From assembly GCA_003562775.1 (NCBI GenBank), contig PWTU01000135.1:1-62125 (forward strand): a stretch of DNA of 62,125 bases, in the 5' to 3' direction. Each line of letters starts with the position of its first letter. The first letter of the stretch is position 1. The stretch comes from Ignavibacteriales bacterium (GTDB taxonomy: Bacteria > Bacteroidota > Ignavibacteria > T3Sed10-11). The translations under genes were made by a program, and so were the position numbers. Positions 56,344 through 62,125 of the stretch are shown here, in pieces. The notes under the pieces were generated by a model that did no database searches, had not been told where the DNA came from, and saw only the letters and a list, made by a program, of their open reading frames with translations.

Positions 56344-57576
56344 ATGTTGACAGGAACCAATCTCGAATATGCAAAAACATATAATTTAAGAATAGTCCTT
56401 CAGACTATCCGGTTATATGGTCCGCTTTCACGTGTCGAGATCGCACGCCGCACACGTCTTACTGCGCAAACAGTGACAAATATAACAAGGAAATTGATGC
56501 AGTCGGGCATGATACTTGAAGCGGCGCGCTTGCAGGAGGGACGCGGCGCACCCGCTATATTACTCAAAATAAATCCCGACGGTGCGTTTTCGATCGGGTT
56601 AGATCTTGACAAAGACCATTTGACCGGTGTTCTTGTCGATCTGCTCGGTACTCCTCGTCAACATATCAGTAAGGATTTGAAATTTCCGTCATCAGATGAA
56701 GCGATGGTAATTCTCGAAAAAACGGCAAAAGAATTAATTGAGCGTGAGGGGGTACCGCATGAGAAAATATGGGGTGTTGGATTGGGTTTGCCGGGTCCTT
56801 TTTCAGTATCGGAAAACAGAGTTGTGAGTCCGATTGGGCTTCACGGGTGGTCGAATGTTCCGGTACGGGATATACTGAGCAAGAAGCTTTCGCTTCCTGT
56901 TTTTATTGAAAATAATGCTACGGCTGCGGCGATTGGAGAATTGTGGTACGGGGCCGGTCGTCACATCGCTACATTCTTTTATGTTTATTTTGGCGCTGGT
57001 CTTGGTGGTGGGGTTGTTATCAACAGTCAGCCCTATTATGGATATAACGGCAACGCTGGAGAATTGGGGTATTACCCGGCGCAACAAAGTTTTTACCAGG
57101 AACAAAATTCTGAAATACCGCACCTTGGTCAATTGTTCCGCATAACAAGTTTATATAAAAGTCTGAACGCCAAAGGATACGATGTATCAAATCTCGCCGG
57201 GCTTGAGCAATTATATCATCAACACAATGAAGATATCATGTCATGGATCGATGATGGAGCGACGCATCTTGCACCGATCATACTCGCAATTGAGTATTTG
57301 ATCGATCCACAAGCGATATTTTTCGGAGGAAGATTACCCAACCCGATAATTAATAAGCTTATGGAAAAGCTTAAAGAGATTTTACCGCAACTGCGAATAA
57401 AACAGAAAACGACATATCCGGATCTCCTCAACGCAGCAGCGGGTGCTGACGCCGGTGCTCTTGGTATTGCAACAATCCCGGTGTATGAATCGATGGCACC
57501 GTTGCCCGGCTTGCTTATGAAAAAGTCAAATAACAATTTTCAACCGCTGGGAACGCCTGTTTCTACAGCATCGTAA
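56344..57576 (+). CDS. ROK-family transcriptional repressor
   Basis: The start at 56344 has GAGGAGAG nine bases upstream (410 residues). Residues ~8-75 are a winged helix-turn-helix (RIVLQTIRLYGPLSRVEIARRT RLTAQTVTNIT region), followed by a ROK/ASKHA fold (SIGLDLDKDHLTGVLVDL, GVGLGLPGPF, IENNATAAAIGELWYGAG, YFGAGLGGGVVI). The family's zinc signature CxCGxxGCxE is missing: the segment after GNAGELGYYP holds no cysteine. It should bind a sugar or sugar phosphate and repress carbohydrate genes, probably via the AATCAA-N-TTGATT palindromes. Confidence 0.9.
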   Translation: MLTGTNLEYAKTYNLRIVLQTIRLYGPLSRVEIARRTRLTAQTVTNITRKLMQSGMILEAARLQEGRGAPAILLKINPDGAFSIGLDLDKDHLTGVLVDLLGTPRQHISKDLKFPSSDEAMVILEKTAKELIEREGVPHEKIWGVGLGLPGPFSVSENRVVSPIGLHGWSNVPVRDILSKKLSLPVFIENNATAAAIGELWYGAGRHIATFFYVYFGAGLGGGVVINSQPYYGYNGNAGELGYYPAQQSFYQEQNSEIPHLGQLFRITSLYKSLNAKGYDVSNLAGLEQLYHQHNEDIMSWIDDGATHLAPIILAIEYLIDPQAIFFGGRLPNPIINKLMEKLKEILPQLRIKQKTTYPDLLNAAAGADAGALGIATIPVYESMAPLPGLLMKKSNNNFQPLGTPVSTAS

Positions 57577-57672
57577 TGTTGTTTCGGAGATATCGGGACG
57601 GCTATCCCATTGTCGGTTTAATCCAATCATACCGAATAAATATATCGTCTGTTATATAGGAGTGACCGGTTG

Positions 57673-58722
57673 ATGAAGAAACATAATAGGTCTCGCCCAC
57701 GTAAGCCAAATCGCATAACAGCAGAAGATGTTGCGCGGGAAATAGGCGTATCGGTAATGACGGTATCTCGTGTATTAAATAAAAAAGCAAATGTGGCCGA
57801 AGGTACTCGGGAGAAGGTTTTACACACCGCTATGCGACTTGGATACGTTCCAAATCGTATTGCACAAAGTTTGGTAACAAGAAAATCATTCACTATCGGA
57901 GTTATTGTACCGGAAATTTCTCACTCATTTTTCCCGGATGTCATTCGAGGTATTGAAGAGGTAGTGTATACTACCCGATATAATCTGTTGTTTATTCATT
58001 CTGCGGAAGATCAGAAACGTGAAGAAGCAGCAATTCAGACGTTAGAAGAGAACCAGGTCGACGGAATATTAATATCAATGGCCCAAACGGTAAAGAAATA
58101 TACCATATATCGGCGGGTTGTTGAAAGCGGTAAACACATTGTCTTCTATGACCGGTGTGCAAGGCGATTGGGGATGAGCTGTGTGAGCATTGACGACATC
58201 GAGACTGCCCGGCAATTAACCGGTCATCTTATCCAACATGGATACAAGGAAATTGCCCATTTGAGCGGGTCGTTGAAAGTATCCATTGGACGGGATCGTC
58301 TCAAAGGATACCAAAAAGCTCTGATTGAGCACAACATTGCGATGAACGATGAGTTAATCGTAGAGTCGGGTTTTCACGAAATGGGTGGTTATAATGCGAT
58401 GAAAGTATTACTTGAGAGTTCAAAGAAAAAAATACCGCGTGCCGTTCTGGCGGTAAACGATCCCGCTGCGTTTGGCGCTATGCAGGCGATACTTGACATG
58501 GGATATCGCATTCCGGAAGATATTGCCATTGTCGGATTTTCAAATGATGTCCGTTCTGCGTTTGCGCCGACACCGCTCACGACTGTAAATCAGCAGCCAT
58601 ACGATATCGGCAGAAAGGCAGCTCAGAAATTACTTCGGCACATAGACAATCCTGATGAACCGGTTGAGCATATAATTGTTAATACAGAACACATTATTAG
58701 ACGTTCATGCGGCTGCCCGTGA
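57673..58722 (+). CDS. LacI-family transcriptional regulator
   Basis: Starting at the ATG at 57673 (AGGAG upstream; 349 residues), there is a LacI helix-turn-helix at ~17-40 (ITAEDVAREIGVSVMTVSRVLN), the hinge helix region (RIAQSLVTRKSFTIGVIVPEI), and a periplasmic-binding-like effector domain (DGILISMAQ, AVNDPAAFGAMQAILD, TPLTTVNQQPYDIGRKAAQ). It should respond to a sugar. A palindrome with a central CG lies 148 bp after its stop, before the epimerase/galactokinase genes, which are its likely target. Confidence 0.93.
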   Translation: MKKHNRSRPRKPNRITAEDVAREIGVSVMTVSRVLNKKANVAEGTREKVLHTAMRLGYVPNRIAQSLVTRKSFTIGVIVPEISHSFFPDVIRGIEEVVYTTRYNLLFIHSAEDQKREEAAIQTLEENQVDGILISMAQTVKKYTIYRRVVESGKHIVFYDRCARRLGMSCVSIDDIETARQLTGHLIQHGYKEIAHLSGSLKVSIGRDRLKGYQKALIEHNIAMNDELIVESGFHEMGGYNAMKVLLESSKKKIPRAVLAVNDPAAFGAMQAILDMGYRIPEDIAIVGFSNDVRSAFAPTPLTTVNQQPYDIGRKAAQKLLRHIDNPDEPVEHIIVNTEHIIRRSCGCP

Positions 58723-58829
58723 ATCTGATCACTTCTTTTAACAGGCGAAAACACTCAATTACTATATTGGTAAATTTTTTGTGTTAATCTTATTGTATTA
58801 AAATCTTTTTGAATTAATCATATCAGCTA

Positions 58830-58858
58830 TTGACTTTTAAAAGATTTTTTTGTAAAGT
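58830..58858 (+). promoter_or_regulatory. Promoter of the aldose-epimerase-like/galactokinase pair
   Basis: TTGACT (58830-58835), 17 bp, TAAAGT (58853-58858). The 10-mers AAAATCTTTT (58800-58809) and AAAAGATTTT (58839-58848) are exact inverted repeats flanking the -35. It lies in a 340-bp gap with no gene. A second palindrome, TTCCCGGGAA, is at 58935-58944. Confidence 0.55.
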
Positions 58859-58870
58859 CTTGTAGTTCTA

Positions 58871-58884
58871 TGTTAGCGTTAACA
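58871..58884 (+). promoter_or_regulatory. LacI-type operator, TGTTAGCGTTAACA
   Basis: A 14-bp palindrome with one mismatch and a central CG, fitting the general LacI/CcpA form TGWNANCGNTNWCA at every fixed position. It starts 13 bases after the -10, just downstream of the LacI gene and upstream of the epimerase gene, so a bound repressor would block the promoter. Confidence 0.65.
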
Positions 58885-59062
58885 TTCATTTTCCCGGTGT
58901 TCCCTGCATAATAGCTCATCTTCTATGCAAGTTATTCCCGGGAAGTGTGTGAAGAAACACCAATTACAGGTGTCTTTTACATGACAACGATTTCTTTATA
59001 TGGCCGCATTACAACTCAAATCAATAAAAAATTTGATTTAAACAATAAATATATTTCCGTAT

Positions 59063-60037
59063 ATGAACGCCGTTGTAATAAATAATGATAAAAACCAATA
59101 TACACGGTTGATATTAGATAATGATATAATTGAGATTGAAATCATTCCGGAGTTGGGGGGGAAAATTTTTCAACTTACTCAGAAAACGACCGGCGTAAAA
59201 TATATTCATGAACCGGAGATTGGTCTTTGCAATATACCGAGACCGAAGTACGGGGATGCTTTTTTGCCTCCCTATGATTTCGGTTTTGATGATTGTTTTC
59301 CGACAGTATCGCCAAGTAAATACCGATTACAGGAACAGGACATTTTTTTCCCCGACCATGGTGAGCTCTGGTCAAGACCGTGGGAGTATGATATACAGGA
59401 CGATGGAATTGATTTTAAAATATACGGTATACATTTGAGATACCGGTTTAAAAAGAAAATTATACTGGATAAAAATAAATTAACCATGCACTATTCTTTG
59501 CGTAGTTTAGAGACGCTGCCATTTCATTATATCTGGTCTTCTCATCCTTTGTTAGTCATTGAACCGGATGATGAAATTCTTGTCGAGGATCGAATCGATG
59601 ATGTATTTGTGAATTGGGCATCCGATGATAGGTACGGCCGATATGGAGACATGGTTCCCTGGCCCCGACAGGTAGTATCTGGAAATAATATAGATTTATC
59701 GAAAGTACAAACAAAAGATCTTTCTGTGGCAATGAAGTTATTCTCCGGTAAATTGAGAAAAGGATGCACAGGATTATATCGCCGGAGGGTAGACAATTCT
59801 ATTGTATTTCACTTTGATGAAAGAATCATCCCCTATATCGGGATATGGCTGTGTTACGGCGGCTGGCCGGAAAATTATACTGATCCGGCATATACGATTG
59901 CCCTTGAACCGGCAAGCGGCAGGCCGGATTCTCTTTCTGAAGGAATAAAAAGAAATGAAGTATCATCGATTATGCCCGGTGAAGAGAAAACATGGTCGTT
60001 ATCTGTCAGTATCATAGATGGGAAACATCTGTATTGA
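59063..60037 (+). CDS. Aldose 1-epimerase-like protein
   Basis: The 324-residue protein has the galactose mutarotase-like beta-sandwich pattern: IEIIPELGGKIFQL at the start, FPDHGELWSRPWEYD with the conserved histidine, LRYRFKKKIILDKNKLTMHYSLR, PFHYIWSSHPLLVIEPDDEI, and YTIALEPASGRPDSL with the glutamate expected at the end of the site. There is no signal peptide. It may interconvert sugar anomers before galactokinase, the next gene 28 bp on. Sequence divergence from classic GalM leaves the substrate open. Confidence 0.82.
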   Translation: MNAVVINNDKNQYTRLILDNDIIEIEIIPELGGKIFQLTQKTTGVKYIHEPEIGLCNIPRPKYGDAFLPPYDFGFDDCFPTVSPSKYRLQEQDIFFPDHGELWSRPWEYDIQDDGIDFKIYGIHLRYRFKKKIILDKNKLTMHYSLRSLETLPFHYIWSSHPLLVIEPDDEILVEDRIDDVFVNWASDDRYGRYGDMVPWPRQVVSGNNIDLSKVQTKDLSVAMKLFSGKLRKGCTGLYRRRVDNSIVFHFDERIIPYIGIWLCYGGWPENYTDPAYTIALEPASGRPDSLSEGIKRNEVSSIMPGEEKTWSLSVSIIDGKHLY

Positions 60038-60065
60038 ATCCTGTACCCGATTAATTTTAATAATT

Positions 60066-61343
60066 ATGAAAGAATATCCGAAGATGATGAGTGTATTGGA
60101 GAAAAATATTGAATATCTGTATGGGAATGATCCTGCAATACTTGATCGCCAGAAAAAGCGGTTCAATTCATTATGCAGGAATTTTCAGGATCGGTACACA
60201 GGGGAAGACCTGCGGCTGATAAGTACGCCGGGACGAACGGAGATAAGCGGTAATCACACCGATCACAATAACGGAAAAGTTATAGCCGCAAGTATAGATC
60301 TCGATACCGTCGGTGTTGCTGCTCGTAACGATGTGAGAAACGTTGTTCTGTATTCCGGTGAGTTCCAAAAAGAATTCATTGTTAGTGTCGATGATCTTGA
60401 TGCCCGTCAGGAGGAGCGGGAAAGCACAACTGCCTTAATGAGAGGTATATTAAAGGGATTTAAGGAAAACGGTTATGCGATCGGTGGCTGTACCTGTTAT
60501 CTCCAGAGTGATGTGCATGTTGGGTCAGGATTAAGTTCGTCTGCATCGATTGAAGTGTTAATCGGTTCTGTACTCAATGTACTTTATAACGACGGCAAGA
60601 TAGACCCGCTTGAAATTGCACGTATCGGACGGTACGCCGAGAATGAATATTTCGGCAAACCGTGCGGTATGATGGATCAGGTTGCGTGTGCGTACGGCGG
60701 TGTTGTAGGAATAGATTTCGAGAATCAGAACAAACCTAAAATTGAAAAACTTGAATTTGACTTGCGTACGTATGGTTATTGCTTATTGATTGTCGATACG
60801 GGGAGCATTCATAATGATCTGACATCCGAGTACGCTTCGGTGCCGGGAGAAATGCGTAAGGTTGCGGAGGCATTTGGTAAGAGAAATTGCAGGGAGATCT
60901 CACGTGAAGAATTTTTTTCGCACCTACCCGAATTTCGCCGAACATTACATGAGCGCCCTCTTCTGCGGGCATTGCATTTTCTCGAAGAAAATGAGCGGGT
61001 TGAAAAACAGATAGTATTTTTGAAGCAGGGCAGGTTCTATGATTTCTTAGCTCTCGTCAATGAATCCGGTAACTCATCGATAAAACTTTTACAGAATATA
61101 TATCCGCCAAACAATGCGCTGCAACAACCATTATCACTCGGTTTGGCGCTTACGGAACGATATATATCCTCGGTCGGTGAAGGTGCAGTTCGTATCCATG
61201 GCGGAGGGTTTGCAGGGACCTATCAGGTGTTTTTACCTTCGCGGCATATTGTTCACTATCGAAATCTTATTGAACCGTTATTTGGAATTGATTGTGTAAA
61301 AAATCTGAAAATCAGGAAGCAAGGAGCATTTACACTATTGTAA
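60066..61343 (+). CDS. galK: Galactokinase (GHMP family)
   Basis: From the ATG at 60066 (425 residues) the GHMP kinase motifs are: STPGRTEISGNHTDHNNG (sugar site, 56-70 region), GSGLSSSASIEVLIG (ATP loop) and VRIHGGGFAGTYQVFLP. The catalytic Asp is in FGKPCGMMDQVACAYGG. The reaction is galactose + ATP to galactose-1-phosphate. GNHTDH replaces the GEHTDY seen in many galactokinases but is common in bacterial ones. No galT or galE is in the window. It is probably under the LacI-type operator upstream. Confidence 0.9.
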   Translation: MKEYPKMMSVLEKNIEYLYGNDPAILDRQKKRFNSLCRNFQDRYTGEDLRLISTPGRTEISGNHTDHNNGKVIAASIDLDTVGVAARNDVRNVVLYSGEFQKEFIVSVDDLDARQEERESTTALMRGILKGFKENGYAIGGCTCYLQSDVHVGSGLSSSASIEVLIGSVLNVLYNDGKIDPLEIARIGRYAENEYFGKPCGMMDQVACAYGGVVGIDFENQNKPKIEKLEFDLRTYGYCLLIVDTGSIHNDLTSEYASVPGEMRKVAEAFGKRNCREISREEFFSHLPEFRRTLHERPLLRALHFLEENERVEKQIVFLKQGRFYDFLALVNESGNSSIKLLQNIYPPNNALQQPLSLGLALTERYISSVGEGAVRIHGGGFAGTYQVFLPSRHIVHYRNLIEPLFGIDCVKNLKIRKQGAFTLL

Positions 61344-61451
61344 TTTAAACAGGTTATGTATTCGAGATATTATACCTGGAAAATAAAATGATGCCAAAAT
61401 ATTTAGCTACTGCATTGAAAGATAACAAATTTTAAAATTTTTTATTGGGAC

Positions 61452-61508
61452 TTGACTTTTTCAATTTAATTTATTAAATACTTAGTGTGTTCATCAATCA
61501 AATTGATT
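61452..61508 (+). promoter_or_regulatory. Promoter and palindromic operator of the TonB receptor
   Basis: TTGACT (61452-61457), 17 bp, TAAATA (61475-61480), then AATCAAATTGATT at 61496-61508. The whole block matches 41481-41540 almost base for base. It lies in the 380-bp gap before the receptor and leaves a ~215-nt AT-rich leader with a small GTACG-TT-CGTAC hairpin near 61583; no gene is seen there. Confidence 0.7.
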
Positions 61509-61729
61509 TATGAAATATTTAAAAACACATACCTGTTGGAACCCCAGATGCACTTCACATTTTCAAAAAAAAAACGTCAGTAAAGTACGTTCGTACACAA
61601 GTACATTTGATTCACATTAGACAAGATCTATATGAGATTAATCAAGCATACCATCAGGTTGCAGGTTATAGTGATAAAATTAATTTTCATTTTTTATTAA
61701 ACCAAATTTGAACAGGCGGGTATATGTAT

Positions 61730-62125
61730 ATGAAAACAAGCAGAACAATTATAAAGTGCTCACTTATTATAGCAATCCTGCTCTGTTTGCATGCGGTTGC
61801 AGAAGCACAGCCGGGGCAGATTGTGGGACGGGTGACTGATAGAGAAAGCGGAAGTCCTTTACCCAATGCAAACATCTTAATTAAGGGTACCACCATAGGG
61901 ACAGCTTCCGACATTAATGGCAATTACGTCGTATCAAATGTACCGCCGGGAGAGCATGAAATCATAGTACGGTATCTTGGTTACCAGGAAATTACCTTTA
62001 CCGTTGAAATTAGTGCAGGCGAGAGGGTGGAGCAAAATGTAGGGATGATACCCCAGGCGCTGAGAGGAGAGGAAGTAGTGGTGACCGCACAGGCGGAAGG
62101 TCAATGGCAGGCGATCAATCAGCAG
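61730..62125 (+). CDS. TonB-dependent receptor, N-terminal part (cut by window end)
   Basis: An open frame runs from the ATG at 61730 (AGGCGGG nine bases upstream; another ATG at 61724) to the window end. It encodes a signal peptide (IIKCSLIIAILLCLHAVAEAQ), a carboxypeptidase-regulatory-like domain (GQIVGRVTDRESGSPLPNAN to IIVRYLGYQE) and a TonB-box-like stretch (EEVVVTAQAEGQWQAINQQ) before the plug. This is the SusC-like type that imports oligosaccharides through the outer membrane. It shares its promoter and operator with the sugar genes, so it probably brings in the same glycan. No SusD partner is visible yet. Confidence 0.88.
   Translation, partial: MKTSRTIIKCSLIIAILLCLHAVAEAQPGQIVGRVTDRESGSPLPNANILIKGTTIGTASDINGNYVVSNVPPGEHEIIVRYLGYQEITFTVEISAGERVEQNVGMIPQALRGEEVVVTAQAEGQWQAINQQ

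Noticed and set aside
59018-59039. AAATCAA and TTGATTT arms before the aldose-epimerase-like gene
   Set aside because: The 8-base gap differs from the one-base centre of the operator and puts the half-sites out of phase, so I do not count it as a fifth site.
1-62125. tRNA, rRNA, CRISPR arrays, insertion sequences, prophage or integrase genes
   Set aside because: I looked for T-loop-like motifs, regular repeats, transposase motifs and att-like direct repeats on both strands and found none convincing.

Overview
The window looks like a chromosomal segment of an anaerobic, carbohydrate-degrading bacterium of the FCB group. A TonB-dependent receptor with an N-terminal carboxypeptidase-regulatory-like domain, a DUF5916 outer-membrane protein, many secreted glycosidases and Bacteroidota-style lipoprotein signals point that way. 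Several promoters read TTGACT-N17-TAAATA rather than the Bacteroidota TTTG/TANNTTTG type, so a deep FCB lineage (Calditrichota, KSB1, Marinimicrobia or Ignavibacteria-like) seems likelier than Bacteroidota proper. This placement is inference; no rRNA is present.

Layout. 1-6.7 kb: end of a GH42 beta-galactosidase, a GH92 alpha-mannosidase and a DUF5916 protein. 6.7-14.4 kb (minus strand): one compact operon hdrC-hdrB-hdrA / membrane-anchored GcvH-like / mvhD-mvhG-mvhA / hydrogenase maturation protease, i.e. a complete electron-bifurcating [NiFe]-hydrogenase/heterodisulfide-reductase set in a non-methanogen. 14.4-28.5 kb: DNA repair and housekeeping (uvrA, alkyladenine glycosylase, ruvB, ruvA, ruvC, yebC, recJ, RNase P RNA, RNase HI-like, C4 zinc-ribbon protein, Nif3-like), with a CoA-acylating aldehyde dehydrogenase carrying a microcompartment-type tail and a PPC/DUF296 protein. 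28.8-33.8 kb: FmdB-like protein, rhodanese, DUF6132-like protein, an M50 protease with CBS domains and three two-component receivers. 33.9-36.1 kb: a sodium:solute symporter followed by three small membrane proteins, two of them below 40 residues.

36.4-62.1 kb (all plus strand) is a polysaccharide-utilisation region: two GPH-type sugar transporters, GH94 phosphorylase, two GH130 phosphorylases of different subfamilies, a cytoplasmic and a lipoprotein AGE-family epimerase, a GH3 remnant, GH31, GH97, GH5, GH9, ROK and LacI regulators, an aldose-epimerase-like protein, galactokinase and the start of a TonB receptor. A consistent reading is uptake of galactose-substituted gluco/mannan: secreted GH5/GH9 cut the backbone, GH97 (and perhaps GH31) remove side chains, oligosaccharides enter by TonB and GPH transporters, the epimerase turns mannobiose into mannosyl-glucose, GH130 and GH94 split the disaccharides by phosphorolysis, and galactokinase handles galactose. 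This is inference from families; none of the substrates is proven.

Regulation is visible in the DNA. A promoter plus palindrome AATCAA-N-TTGATT occurs before the first transporter, before a GH130 gene and before the TonB receptor, and the same palindrome lies before the ROK repressor gene, suggesting an autoregulated regulon. A separate 14-bp palindrome with a central CG, typical of LacI operators, lies between the LacI gene and the epimerase/galactokinase pair.
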